64,000 bases of DNA from Pseudomonadales bacterium (GTDB lineage: Bacteria; Pseudomonadota; Gammaproteobacteria; Pseudomonadales; Azotimanducaceae). A model generated the notes under the pieces. The model was not told the DNA's origin. It made no database searches and was given only the letters and a program-made list of their open reading frames with translations. The stretch is from assembly GCA_016779565.1 (NCBI GenBank), contig JADHNJ010000001.1, positions 27,349 to 91,348 on the forward strand. The letters run 5' to 3'. Positions 45,329 to 54,744 of this stretch are shown piece by piece. The stretch's first letter is position 1, and each line of letters begins with the position of its first letter. A program made the translations under genes and the position numbers.

Positions 45329-45629
45329 CGCGATCTTTGGATTGATCATCTCCCGAGGTCGCTTTCTGCCGCACAATTTCGGCCCCAACCGGATCACTCG
45401 CTGCGCCGGGAGCCTGCAGGTTCCTAGCAGGGGCTGCTTCCCCGACGGATCGGCGGTTTGAAGCCTCAGCGCTAAAGGTTTGTTGCACTGACGGGTCAGC
45501 AAGCGCTTGTTGGCGCTTTGTTTGCGTTTCGGTTTCGGTTTCGGTTTCGGTTTCGGTTAACCCAAGATACGCAAAGGCCATCACAACCGATATTAAAATA
45601 CCGATGACGTATTGCATTTTATCAGTCAT
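45186..45629 (-). CDS. Candidate membrane-anchored low-complexity protein with a Thr-Glu repeat
   Basis: The 147-residue frame starts MTDKMQYVIGILISVVMAFA after AGGA seven bases upstream, so it has an N-terminal membrane helix. It continues with LGLTETETETETETQTKRQQ, then a disordered Ser/Ala/Pro/Gln-rich tail to the C-terminus. The Thr-Glu tract comes from a hexanucleotide repeat. The 3' third overlaps natB antisense, which argues for caution; the good start site and absence of another gene in 45329-45838 argue for it. Function unknown. Confidence 0.5.
   Translation of the reverse strand: MTDKMQYVIGILISVVMAFAYLGLTETETETETETQTKRQQALADPSVQQTFSAEASNRRSVGEAAPARNLQAPGAASDPVGAEIVRQKATSGDDQSKDRASSESRAPDQVGDSSASRRGDPPEASAVQRPDKPVAAPALLPGSPSS
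45526..45558 (+). repeat. Hexanucleotide repeat (GGTTTC)n, about 5.5 units
   Basis: Four full GGTTTC units (45531-45554) with partial units at both ends. On the minus strand it encodes alternating Thr-Glu within the candidate gene. Changes in copy number would keep the frame, so the length of the tract could vary between strains without breaking the gene. Confidence 0.95.
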
Positions 45630-45838
45630 GTTGTGTCCTCATTAGCATCAGTATGGACCCTGCGTTTTCGGCACAGCACCCACCATTTCAGGCTAGCCGG
45701 CGTATCCCAGGAATTTACCAGCGTACAAGAGATACCGGCGCTTTCCTCTACGATCTAAGAGACTCGACCTAGCCCATCAATCTAGATATGTTACCGCCAT
45801 GACCTCTTAGTCCTCAAAATTAGGAAACAGCCGCCACC

Positions 45839-47794
45839 ATGACCGATTATCAACCCCTTAACCCAATCGACCAACAACCTAAATCGGCTTCGCCGCACAC
45901 CCTCTCCCATCAAGCATCAGTTACGAAGTTTTTATCACTTGATGATCAGGCCAGTTTCGAGAATGCCAGACGAGGATTCCTAGGGACCCTTGAGCCGATG
46001 CGTATTCCGCATCTACATAATGACCGGTCGGTAATTGACCTCAGTCGCTTGGCATTTCTTCAAGACGAAAGCCCTGGGACCGTAAACCCATCGTTGTGGC
46101 GTCAAGCAAAGCTCACCGCATTGCACCATGGTTTGTTTGAAGTCGTCCCAGGTATTTATCAAGTTCGAGGATTTGATATAGCCAACATGACGCTGATCCA
46201 AGGCCAAACTGGCTGGATTATTATTGACCCACTTACCTGCGTCGAATCTGCTAAAGCAGCGCTTGATATCGCCAATGAGACCCTGGGCCATCGCAAGGTC
46301 GTTGCGGTCATTCATACTCACAGCCACGTGGATCACTTTGCGGGCATCGAAGGGGTCACCACGCGAGAGGCGGTAGCATCGGGAGAAGTTTCGATCCTCG
46401 CGCCGTTAGATTTTGTCGATGAAGCCCTCAATGAGAACGTGCTGGCAGGCAACGTTATGGGTCGTCGAGCAACCTATATGTACGGCAATTTACTCGAACC
46501 ATCACCGACCGGCTTTGTTTCTACGGGACTGGGGGCAGCACTTGCGCTTGGAACTACTGGCTTTATTCTCCCCACAGATATCATCGAAACAAATCATGAA
46601 ACTCGTTTGCTTGATGGCATCGAGATTGAGTTCCAACTCACCATGGGTTCAGAGGCGCCCGCAGAGATGGTGTTTTACTTTCCCCAATTCAAAGCCCTGT
46701 GCATGTCAGAAATCACGACGCATCACTTACACAATGTCTATACGCCTCGAGGTGCCCAGGTCAGAGATGCCATGGCTTGGTCAAACCAAATCCAAGAGGC
46801 CATCGATCGTTTTGGCGATCGTTTAGAAGTAGAGTTTGCGAGCCATCATTGGCCAACTTGGGGACAGGCGGAAGCGGTTGCCTATCTTAAAAAGCAGCGC
46901 GATTTGTATCGTTACATTCACGATCAAACCTTGCGCCTAGCCAACCTAGGCTATGGGCCCGACGAGATCGCTGAGGCCATCACATTACCGCCAAGTCTCG
47001 CGCAATCATTTCACTGCCGTGACTACTATGGCACGGTGAAACACAATGCCAAGGCAGTCTATGTGAAATATCTGGGTTACTTTGACGGTAACCCTGCAAA
47101 TCTTGATCAACACCCTCCTAGGGCTCGAGCGCAACGGTATGTAGAAGCTATGGGGGGGGCCGAGGCCATTATGAGTCGTTGTCAGAAAGACTTTGAAGCG
47201 GGTGATTATCGTTGGGTAGCGGAAGTGCTTAACCATCTTGTTACCACTGACGTTGACCATCTACCGGCCAGAGCCCTGCTCGCCGACACCTTTGAACAAA
47301 TGGGCTATCAAGCAGAATCCGGACCTTGGCGGAATTTCTATCTGTGCGGCGCCTTTGAGCTAAGAACAGGCTTACCCAAGGGTAGTCGTTATGGACCGAG
47401 CTCAGGCATGGCTGAAGGTATGCCCTTATCAAATTTATTTGAAGCAATGGGGGTTCGGCTGAACGGCCCAAGGGCTGCAGAACATCAGATCTCGATCAAT
47501 ATCTGCTTAAGCGAAGGCCCTAACATTCTCCTTGAGATTGAGAATGGCGTTTTACACGCCCATTTTGACCGAATAAGTTCGACCGCGCCGTTAACCATTG
47601 ACGCGACGGAAGCCGCCTTTAAACAGCTCTTTTTAGGCCTCCGAGAACCACTTGAACTTTTACAGTCGGGAGCGGTTACTCTAACCGGTGATATCGAGAT
47701 CTTGATGACTTTCCGAGGCCTATTCGATCAATTCGAGCGGCGATTCCCGATGGTGACACCGCGAGCGCCATTAACCGCGCCTGAAGTATCATAA
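45839..47794 (+). CDS. Alkylsulfatase, SdsA1-like metallo-beta-lactamase family
   Basis: The 651-residue protein has the SdsA1 layout: a metallo-beta-lactamase catalytic part with HTHSHVDHFAGIEG (HxHxDH) and metal ligands in SEITTHHLHNVYTPRG and FASHHWPTWG. An all-alpha dimerisation domain follows (about residues 360-520). The C-terminal SCP2-like lipid-binding domain has GVRLNGPRAAEHQ and LQSGAVTLTGDIEI. It should hydrolyse primary alkyl sulfates such as SDS. No signal peptide is visible, unlike most secreted relatives. Upstream sequence is weak as a ribosome-binding site. Confidence 0.93.
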   Translation: MTDYQPLNPIDQQPKSASPHTLSHQASVTKFLSLDDQASFENARRGFLGTLEPMRIPHLHNDRSVIDLSRLAFLQDESPGTVNPSLWRQAKLTALHHGLFEVVPGIYQVRGFDIANMTLIQGQTGWIIIDPLTCVESAKAALDIANETLGHRKVVAVIHTHSHVDHFAGIEGVTTREAVASGEVSILAPLDFVDEALNENVLAGNVMGRRATYMYGNLLEPSPTGFVSTGLGAALALGTTGFILPTDIIETNHETRLLDGIEIEFQLTMGSEAPAEMVFYFPQFKALCMSEITTHHLHNVYTPRGAQVRDAMAWSNQIQEAIDRFGDRLEVEFASHHWPTWGQAEAVAYLKKQRDLYRYIHDQTLRLANLGYGPDEIAEAITLPPSLAQSFHCRDYYGTVKHNAKAVYVKYLGYFDGNPANLDQHPPRARAQRYVEAMGGAEAIMSRCQKDFEAGDYRWVAEVLNHLVTTDVDHLPARALLADTFEQMGYQAESGPWRNFYLCGAFELRTGLPKGSRYGPSSGMAEGMPLSNLFEAMGVRLNGPRAAEHQISINICLSEGPNILLEIENGVLHAHFDRISSTAPLTIDATEAAFKQLFLGLREPLELLQSGAVTLTGDIEILMTFRGLFDQFERRFPMVTPRAPLTAPEVS

Positions 47795-47806
47795 AGAGGC
47801 GTCGTC

Positions 47807-47977
47807 GTGAACGATTGGTTGCCTACATACCTAAGCCCAGTTTTGCTGTCGACCGGAGGCCAGGATTTCGGTACCACGAGGCATGCACGAGAAGATTGGC
47901 CGCTAGAGACCGGCAACGAACACCTAAAACCGAAGCGTGTCGCTTTTGCCGAGGATGTTTCAAGGGCGAGCCTATGA
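47807..47977 (+). CDS. Candidate 56-residue protein, coupled to the downstream dehydrogenase-like gene
   Basis: A frame opens with GTG at 47807, AGAGG at a normal distance upstream, 12 bases after the alkylsulfatase stop. It ends in TGA at 47975-47977, overlapping the next ATG as ATGA. The predicted peptide starts VNDWLPTYLSPVLLSTGGQD and ends DVSRASL. It resembles no family I know and has no signal or membrane segment. It could equally be only a leader whose translation couples the next gene. Confidence 0.35.
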   Translation: MNDWLPTYLSPVLLSTGGQDFGTTRHAREDWPLETGNEHLKPKRVAFAEDVSRASL

Positions 47978-48813
47978 AGATTGGTCTATTACATCCAGGC
48001 GCTATGGGCGCAGCATTGGGGGCCTGCTTCCGCTCGTGTGGTCACGAAGTCTATTGGCTTAACAGCGAGCGCAGCGCGGCCAGTCAAGATCGTGCCCGCC
48101 GGGCTCAATTACTGGCATCAACGCATCTGGATCATTTACTTAGCCAAGCTGAGCTGATCGTAAGTATTTGTCCACCCCATGCTGCCGACACCGTTTTGGA
48201 TACGATCGCGACGTCAGGCTATGAGGGGCATTATCTTGAAGCCAATGCAATTGCCCCAAAACGGTTACTGCTGATGCGTGATCGATTAGCAGGCAGTCCG
48301 ATTCAATTGACTGATGGCAGTGTCATAGGCTTACCGCTGTGGCCGGATGAGACCAAAGGCGGGACTACCCTCCACCTCTCAGGGCCTCATGCAGCGACCC
48401 TAGAGACTCTGCTCGCTGGCTCACCCCTAACTGTTAAGCGAGTATCCGATCAGTTAGGCGACGCCTCAGCGCTTAAGATGACCTTTGCCGCCTTCAGCAA
48501 GGGTAGTGCTGCACTCACCGCCGAGATACTGAATGTTGCAAGCCAGTACGGCGTCAGCAATGCCTTGGCTGAGCAACTCGGAGCATCAACAACACAAAAC
48601 TGGCAACAGAGCCTACGCGCAACCTCCGCCAAGGCCTGGCGCTTCTCAGGTGAGATGCAGGAAATTGCCGAGACTTTTAGGGCAGTGGGCGCTGAACCAG
48701 GCTTTCATGAGGCAGCCTCGAAGGTCTATCAGAAGCTCGAGAAATTCAAGGATTGGACTGAAGTGCCTGAACTTAGCGTTTTGATCGCCGCGCTAAAAAA
48801 CCACCAAGACTAG
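47974..48813 (+). CDS. NAD(P)-binding DUF1932 protein (6-phosphogluconate-dehydrogenase-like)
   Basis: The 279-residue protein starts MKIGLLHPGAMGAALGACFR, a Rossmann nucleotide-binding loop of the GxMGxxLG type. SVICPP-like IVSICPPHAADTVLDT, YLEANAIAPKR and GLPLWPDE precede a C-terminal helical DUF1932 domain from about residue 175 (ASALKMTFAAFSKGSAAL). Substrate is unknown. The ATG at 47974 begins the recognisable fold exactly; the frame extends upstream to 47815 without resemblance. Confidence 0.85.
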   Translation: MKIGLLHPGAMGAALGACFRSCGHEVYWLNSERSAASQDRARRAQLLASTHLDHLLSQAELIVSICPPHAADTVLDTIATSGYEGHYLEANAIAPKRLLLMRDRLAGSPIQLTDGSVIGLPLWPDETKGGTTLHLSGPHAATLETLLAGSPLTVKRVSDQLGDASALKMTFAAFSKGSAALTAEILNVASQYGVSNALAEQLGASTTQNWQQSLRATSAKAWRFSGEMQEIAETFRAVGAEPGFHEAASKVYQKLEKFKDWTEVPELSVLIAALKNHQD

Positions 48814-48830
48814 TCAAGCAAGAAGGGCTT

Positions 48831-49778
48831 ATGACACTGCAACTCGGATTTCACATCGGTCAACAAAACTTAGATCTACCCGCTTTAAGAACACTGTGGC
48901 AGGATCTTGATCAACGCGGCGCTGATTGGATTTCACTTTGGGATCACTTCTACGAGGCACCGCCAGCCAATGGCACCCAGGATCATTTTGAGGCTGTAAG
49001 CCTCCTTGGCGCGCTAGCTGCCGATACCGCCAATGCTAGGATTGGCTGTTTGGTGTTCTACGTGGGCTATCGAAACCCGGCGCTCCTCGCAAAGATCGCG
49101 ACCACGCTGGACCACCTATCGAACGGGCGGTTCGAATTGGGTTTAGGTGCTGGTTGGCACAGTCAAGAAGCGCACGCCTATGGTTATGCTTTCCCTGGAA
49201 TTGGTGCCAGACTTGATATGCTCGACGAAGCCACGACGATCGTGAGAGGCATGCTCTCCCAACCTCGAACCGATTTCAAAGGTGAATACTTTAGCGTTAA
49301 TGATGTCAGTAACCTGCCGACCCCATTACAAGCTACCTTACCCATTTGGATTGGCGGGTTGGGCGAAAAACGTACCCTCAAGATTGTTGCCAGGCAAGCC
49401 AACGGCTGGAATGCTGCTTATGTCAGCCCAAAAGAATTTGGTCGACTCAATGGCGTACTCAATGACTGGTGCAGCCGGTTGGGCCGTGACCCTAGTACCC
49501 TTCGTCGATCAGTGAATTTAAGCTTTCATCTAGGCTTAACTCAGACGGATATTGCCCGGGAGGAAGATCGCATTGCATCAGACTGGGGCCCCGGCGCCAG
49601 TCGTATTCGAGCCGGATCTTTACTTTGCCGACCCAATGAGGCCATCGACCGAATACTTGCCTATCACGCCGAGGGCGCTGAACTCATCAACGTTGCCCTA
49701 CGAGCCCCTTGGCAGGCAGATGCGCTGAATTGCTATCTTAATGAGATCATGCCCGCGGTTCGCGCCGAGACTGCCTAG
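48831..49778 (+). CDS. Luciferase-like flavin/F420 oxidoreductase
   Basis: The 315-residue TIM-barrel protein has the luciferase-like monooxygenase pattern: DLDQRGADWISLWDHFYEAP, GCLVFYVGYRNPALLAKIA, TLDHLSNGRFELGLGAGWH and LPIWIGGLGEKRTLKIVARQ. Cofactor could be FMN or F420; no other F420 gene is visible, so FMN may be more likely here. GAAGGG precedes the ATG. Its stop overlaps the convergent reductase gene by 4 bp. Confidence 0.87.
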   Translation: MTLQLGFHIGQQNLDLPALRTLWQDLDQRGADWISLWDHFYEAPPANGTQDHFEAVSLLGALAADTANARIGCLVFYVGYRNPALLAKIATTLDHLSNGRFELGLGAGWHSQEAHAYGYAFPGIGARLDMLDEATTIVRGMLSQPRTDFKGEYFSVNDVSNLPTPLQATLPIWIGGLGEKRTLKIVARQANGWNAAYVSPKEFGRLNGVLNDWCSRLGRDPSTLRRSVNLSFHLGLTQTDIAREEDRIASDWGPGASRIRAGSLLCRPNEAIDRILAYHAEGAELINVALRAPWQADALNCYLNEIMPAVRAETA

Positions 49779-51169
49779 TCGCGGGCAACCTCAAGCATCT
49801 TGGCGACTTGAGTAAATTTGACCCTGGGACGATCTGAGGCCGTACCGAGCGCTACTTCCGCGTCGTCGATTTTCTTCCAATCTGCAAAACTCACAAAATC
49901 AGGTTGTCGAGAATTGATCATTGCCAACGCGGCATCAGCACTTGGTGCTTCTGGCGCGAACGTTCGTCCCGCCTCAAGGTCTGCCATCATCTGAGCTACG
50001 GTTTCTTGGGCGCAGGTCTTGTTAGTACCTATCACACCGCTTGGCCCTCTTTTAATCCAACCGGCAGTGTAAAGGCCAACAACCTGATCCCCATTAGCAT
50101 CGACAACCCGCCCTGCCTCGTTCGCGATCGTGCCCCAGCTCTCATTGAAAGGTACGTCCGGTAGGGGTTGTCCCCGATACCCAACCGATCGAAACACCAA
50201 GCCTGCAGGGATGACTTCCTCACGCTCAGTTGCGACCGCTTTGAGTTGACCCCGATCATCTAAAACCAACTCGTTCTGAACCAGTTTGACCGCAGACACC
50301 TGACCTGCTTCGCCCAATAATTCCGTGGGAGACACTAAAAACCGGATGTGCAATTGTCGAGCCTTGCCCTGGTTTTCTCGCTCGGCATAGGCGCTCACCG
50401 TTTCGACATTTTTGAGCGCGTTTTTATCTTGGGCTTCATCAAGGGCTGCTTGGCTATGGGGATCCAAGGCTGCTTCAGCGGGTATTATGTTGACATCTGC
50501 CTCTGCAAACTCTCCCATCTCCTTAATTTCTGGCGGCGTAAAAGCAGCTTGTGCTGGCCCTCGACGACCGAGTATATACACATTCTTAACCTTGCTTTGA
50601 CCCAGCGCCTCTAAGGCGTGGTCAGCGATGTCGGTAACTTTAAGCTCTTCAACGGTTTTGCACAGAATCCTTGCAACATCCATGGCAACATTGCCAATAC
50701 CCACCACCACGACGTTTTCTTGGCTCAAGTCAAAAGTTCTATCAGCAAAATCTGGATGGCCGTTATACCAAGCAACAAATTCGGTTGCTGAATGACTGCC
50801 GCCAAGATTTTCCCCTGGGACACCTAGGTTTCTGTCAAAAGGACTGCCGGTGGTAAACATGACTTGATGATAATGCTTCTCAAGATCCGCCATATGGATA
50901 TGGGTGCCATATTCAACATTACCAAAAAACCGAAAACCCTCGGTGTTTGCACTTTTTTCATAGGCTCTAGTCACTGATTTATCTTTCTGGTGGTCAGGCG
51001 CAACCCCTGCCCGCACCAAACCATAGGGCGTTGGCAATCGGTCAAACATGTCCATTTCAACCACTAACCCGGTCTGCTTGAGTAAGTTACTCACGGTATA
51101 AAATCCAGAAGGCCCAGAGCCAATGATCGCAACCCTCAGCGGATTTGATTGAGTTCCAACGTCAGACAT
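49775..51169 (-). CDS. NADPH:ferredoxin reductase, FprA/adrenodoxin-reductase type
   Basis: The 464-residue FAD enzyme has the FAD-binding GSGPSGFYTVSNLLK at about residues 18-32, YGLVRAGVAPDHQKDKSVT and FTTGSPFDRNLGVPGENLGG. NADPH-binding VVVGIGNVAMDVARILC follows, then VYILGRRGPAQAAFTPPEIK. The end shows GWIKRGPSGVIGTNKTCAQE. It supplies electrons to ferredoxin-dependent oxygenases, P450s or Fe-S assembly. The ATG at 51167-51169 has GGAAG just upstream; a TTG 12 bases earlier is less likely. Confidence 0.93.
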   Translation of the reverse strand: MSDVGTQSNPLRVAIIGSGPSGFYTVSNLLKQTGLVVEMDMFDRLPTPYGLVRAGVAPDHQKDKSVTRAYEKSANTEGFRFFGNVEYGTHIHMADLEKHYHQVMFTTGSPFDRNLGVPGENLGGSHSATEFVAWYNGHPDFADRTFDLSQENVVVVGIGNVAMDVARILCKTVEELKVTDIADHALEALGQSKVKNVYILGRRGPAQAAFTPPEIKEMGEFAEADVNIIPAEAALDPHSQAALDEAQDKNALKNVETVSAYAERENQGKARQLHIRFLVSPTELLGEAGQVSAVKLVQNELVLDDRGQLKAVATEREEVIPAGLVFRSVGYRGQPLPDVPFNESWGTIANEAGRVVDANGDQVVGLYTAGWIKRGPSGVIGTNKTCAQETVAQMMADLEAGRTFAPEAPSADAALAMINSRQPDFVSFADWKKIDDAEVALGTASDRPRVKFTQVAKMLEVARD

Positions 51170-51306
51170 AGTTTCTTCCAATTTAAATAATCACGGCCAA
51201 AAGATAGCAGAATAAGCCGTCATAGCACAGACAATGGTTACGAGGATTGGCCGTTCACCCGAGAATCCGTAAACTAGCGGCCACCACATTGAAAGGTCAA
51301 GCGATC

Positions 51307-53367
51307 ATGAGTCGCATTCAAAAAACCACCTTGATCTTTGTTGCCGCGCTTGTCGTGTTCGTGCTCGCAGTGTCGATGGGAATCCGCACGCTACTTGCTG
51401 ACCCAGAACGATTTCGACCGATCATTACGAGCCAAATCGAGGCTGGCACTGGCTTTAACGTGGCCTTCACAGATCTCTCATGGGAGCTCTGGCCCAATCT
51501 TGCGATCAACCTTACTGACCTCAAGGTTGAGGCGATTCAAGGCCCCCAACCACTGCTGACCATTGACGAGATTTTTGTAGAGGTGGCGCTGCTACCGATG
51601 GTTCTTGATCAAGCACTGCAGATCGATGCTATTCAGCTTGGCGCGGTTACTGTCCGCCTGCTCGAGCGGGCTGATGGGACAAATAACTATACGCCGATGG
51701 ATAGCTCGACATCGGAGGATGTCGCTGCGGGCCCAACATCGCCGACCGATAATCTACCTGCCTCGCTCTCCGTCCTGAGCGTCGAGACCTTAACCATTGA
51801 ATACTTCGACGAAAAGATTGACGGCAACATCACCCTTTCTTTGAAGGAGGTGAGCGGTAGCCTCACCGATAACCTACTGACGTTGCAATCTGCAGGCCCC
51901 ACGGCCTATGAGGATACTGATCTCGCCATCCGATTCCTTGGGAGGCTCGAAGGCGTTCAAGTGATCGATATTGTTAAAGGCGAGCTTGCCTTTGACGAGT
52001 TCAAACTTGATGGCAAGCTATCCACCCCGTTGAGCGAGGAGACGCCATTCAGCGCGATCTTATCCGGGGACTACCACATTGGTCAGGATGCCTTAACATT
52101 ACAACCAGCTTTACTCGAGTTTTTAGGCCTTCAGACACAGATCACAGGGGTCATAAAACACCTCACAACCCCTGCTTATGCTCTGGATCTCGCCTTAGAG
52201 TCTACGCTGGTAGACGCTGAGCGCCTAAATCAGATGGCGCCAGTCGAAGACTTAGGGCTTGGGCCCCTGCGGGCCTTTCGCTTGGAAGCGGCAGTCGGCG
52301 GCAGCGACCTATCGCCTGAATTCAAAAATATCAACGGCATCGTCAATGGCACTACCTTTAAAGGCGAGGGCAGCTTTGCGGAGGATTTCAACAAAGTAAG
52401 CGTATCCTTACAGCTGGGTGACATTGATCTTGGTGAACTAAAGACTGACGCCGGGCCTAACCCGGCGGACCAGGATCCTATCGCTAAAGACCAGGTCTTA
52501 ATCCCTGTCGCAGATCTGGCTCCTTTAAATCTTGACATCGCACTCAAAGTGAATCGCCTTAGCCTCAACCCGTTAACCCTGAACAACATCTCGGTAAAAC
52601 TGATCAATCGCGAGGGTAAAGCTAATGGCGTCCTTGAAGCTGACCTTAACAGCGGCAACTTGAGTACAAATATCTCAAGCGCTTACGACACCAAGGCGCT
52701 GACCAATATTGCAATCCAAGCGCATGATGTCGATCTCAATTCAATCTTTACTGACCAGACCTTGGGTCGCCTGAGTTTGAATACACATCTTGAGTTCACT
52801 GGCACCACCCTGGGTGCGCTGAGCAATAGTCTCCGAGGGGAGACTCATCTCTGGCTACGTGATGGTCTTATTGACCTTCGGGCCGTGAAAGAGAAAGTCC
52901 AAGTCCTCGATCAGCTGGGCGGCACCCAATCCGGCGTTGGCGCTTGGCCGGATCAGCTTGCTTTTGACGAAATGACCGGGCAGCACCAATTTCGACAGGG
53001 CATTTACGACGGTCAGAATGCCGGCCTGAAATATTCCCCTATGACGCTTCAGGCTGACGGTGGCTTCGATTGGTTTGCCGAGACCCTTGGCTTTGATGTG
53101 GCTCTGACCATTGCCGCCAACGCTCGCGGTCCACTGAAACTCGAAGGCCCACTCACTGACGTTCCATGGCCCGCTCGCTGCGAAGCCAGTTTTGCAGATT
53201 TTTCACCCAGCAGCTGTCGAATCGATCGAACACAAACCCAAAAGATTTTAGCTGACATGGCGAAAAAAGCCCTTAAGGACAAGAGCCGAACACTTTTAGA
53301 TCGAGTTTTGGAGGACAAGGCGCCAGACAAACTCAAAGATCTCTTCAAAGGGCTCTTGGGAACGTGA
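51307..53367 (+). CDS. AsmA-family envelope protein
   Basis: The 686-residue protein has a membrane anchor (about residues 8-27) followed by a long periplasmic beta-rich part. Signatures are [20 protein letters not shown] at the anchor, [20 protein letters not shown] and [11 protein letters not shown], and the C-terminal AsmA part from about residue 520 ([20 protein letters not shown] in pieces). AsmA-like proteins are thought to bridge membranes and carry phospholipids. The ATG at 51307 was chosen for AAGG upstream; the frame starts 20 codons earlier. It precedes mutY, as in Pseudomonas, and overlaps it by 4 bp. Confidence 0.92.
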   Translation: MSRIQKTTLIFVAALVVFVLAVSMGIRTLLADPERFRPIITSQIEAGTGFNVAFTDLSWELWPNLAINLTDLKVEAIQGPQPLLTIDEIFVEVALLPMVLDQALQIDAIQLGAVTVRLLERADGTNNYTPMDSSTSEDVAAGPTSPTDNLPASLSVLSVETLTIEYFDEKIDGNITLSLKEVSGSLTDNLLTLQSAGPTAYEDTDLAIRFLGRLEGVQVIDIVKGELAFDEFKLDGKLSTPLSEETPFSAILSGDYHIGQDALTLQPALLEFLGLQTQITGVIKHLTTPAYALDLALESTLVDAERLNQMAPVEDLGLGPLRAFRLEAAVGGSDLSPEFKNINGIVNGTTFKGEGSFAEDFNKVSVSLQLGDIDLGELKTDAGPNPADQDPIAKDQVLIPVADLAPLNLDIALKVNRLSLNPLTLNNISVKLINREGKANGVLEADLNSGNLSTNISSAYDTKALTNIAIQAHDVDLNSIFTDQTLGRLSLNTHLEFTGTTLGALSNSLRGETHLWLRDGLIDLRAVKEKVQVLDQLGGTQSGVGAWPDQLAFDEMTGQHQFRQGIYDGQNAGLKYSPMTLQADGGFDWFAETLGFDVALTIAANARGPLKLEGPLTDVPWPARCEASFADFSPSSCRIDRTQTQKILADMAKKALKDKSRTLLDRVLEDKAPDKLKDLFKGLLGT

Positions 53368-54389
53368 CCACCACTTTTGCAACCAGCCTTTTGGCTTGGT
53401 TTGATGCCCATGGCCGACACGACCTACCTTGGCAGGCGTCTCTGCAGCCCTACCCCGTTTGGGTCTCCGAGATCATGCTGCAGCAGACGCAAGTTGCTAC
53501 GGTTATTCCATACTTTAATCGGTTCATGGCCCGCTTTGACACCGTGGTCGATCTTGCCAATGCCGACCTTGATGAAGTGCTCAGCTTGTGGACGGGTCTT
53601 GGCTACTATGCCAGAGCTCGAAACCTCCATAAAACCGCCCGCCTGATTCGCGACCAGTATCAAGGGGAGTTTCCCAATACTTTGCCTGAACTCAACGCCT
53701 TACCAGGCATCGGTCGATCCACTGCAGGAGCGATTGCCGCGATATGCTTTGGCGTCCATGCGCCTATCTTGGACGGCAACGTCAAACGCGTTTTGGCGAG
53801 AGCTTTTTTGATTGACGGCTGGCCCGGGCAAGGGGAGACCGCCGCCAAGCTTTGGGCTCAAGCAGAAACATTAACACCGACCCTTCGCGTTGGTGACTAT
53901 ACCCAAGCCATCATGGATCTCGGGGCAACACTGTGCACCCGATCACAGCCCAAGTGCGAACAATGTCCGGTGAGGACGCATTGCTTAGCCTATGCAGAAG
54001 GTAGTACTGACGCCTACCCCGGAAAGAAACCAAAGCGCGTCAAACCGACTCGAAAGACCCACATGCTGATTGTGAAAACCCTAGCGGGTCGCTTCAGACT
54101 GAGCAGACGGCCGGAGCAGGGTATTTGGGGTGGGCTCTACTGCTTTCCGGAAATCGAAGAAGACGCCCTACCTAGTGCCTTAGATAGTGTACCAGCAAGC
54201 CCTGTCCGACTGCCTCAACTAACCCATAGCTTCACGCATTTTCATTTGATTATCGAGCCCGTTTTGTTAGTTGTGGCTGACGAGCAACAAATACCTAGCC
54301 TTGCTGAAGACATCTGGATCACCCCTGATGAGCAAGATCGCTACGGCTTATGTCGACCAGCGCAAATTTTACTCAATCAAGGACACTAA
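53364..54389 (+). CDS. mutY: MutY, adenine DNA glycosylase, GTG start
   Basis: The 341-residue base-excision enzyme removes adenine opposite 8-oxoguanine. [16 protein letters not shown] holds the catalytic Glu, [12 protein letters not shown] the helix-hairpin-helix, and [12 protein letters not shown] the catalytic Asp. The 4Fe-4S cluster is C-x6-C-x2-C-x5-C ([17 protein letters not shown]). The C-terminal NUDIX-like domain recognises 8-oxoG. The GTG start overlaps the AsmA stop. yggX follows 82 bp later, the conserved pairing. Confidence 0.97.
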   Translation: MTTTFATSLLAWFDAHGRHDLPWQASLQPYPVWVSEIMLQQTQVATVIPYFNRFMARFDTVVDLANADLDEVLSLWTGLGYYARARNLHKTARLIRDQYQGEFPNTLPELNALPGIGRSTAGAIAAICFGVHAPILDGNVKRVLARAFLIDGWPGQGETAAKLWAQAETLTPTLRVGDYTQAIMDLGATLCTRSQPKCEQCPVRTHCLAYAEGSTDAYPGKKPKRVKPTRKTHMLIVKTLAGRFRLSRRPEQGIWGGLYCFPEIEEDALPSALDSVPASPVRLPQLTHSFTHFHLIIEPVLLVVADEQQIPSLAEDIWITPDEQDRYGLCRPAQILLNQGH

Positions 54390-54471
54390 TCGGCAGAGTC
54401 TTGTCGACTGGGTCAGCCGTGGGCTACCTGTCGGGAACATGTCATACTAAAGGCCACTGAAGAGGCGCCCT

Positions 54472-54744
54472 ATGACCGACACCGTTTTTTGCAAATTACT
54501 GAAACAAACCTTACCCCGGCTGCCTGCCCCGCCCTTCCCTGGCCCCAAAGGCGAGGAGATTTTCAAGGACTATTCCGCTCAGGCCTGGCAACAGTGGCAA
54601 GATCTGCAAACGATGCTGATTAATGAAAAGCACCTTAATATGATGGACAAGAGCCATCGTCGCTATCTCACTGAGCAACGAACTTTGTTTTTTTCCGGTT
54701 CAGAAGTCGATCAAGCCGAGGGCTATACAGCGCCCGAAGGTTAA
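54472..54744 (+). CDS. yggX: YggX, Fe(2+)-trafficking / oxidative-protection protein
   Basis: The 90-residue protein begins TDTVFCKLLKQTLPRLPAPP, with the single conserved Cys6-like residue. FPGPKGEEIFKDYSAQAWQQ and WQDLQTMLINEKHLNMMD match the family. It protects Fe-S clusters and limits mutagenesis, in line with its place behind mutY. GAAGAGG lies eight bases before the ATG. Its stop overlaps the convergent SDR gene by 4 bp. Confidence 0.97.
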   Translation: MTDTVFCKLLKQTLPRLPAPPFPGPKGEEIFKDYSAQAWQQWQDLQTMLINEKHLNMMDKSHRRYLTEQRTLFFSGSEVDQAEGYTAPEG

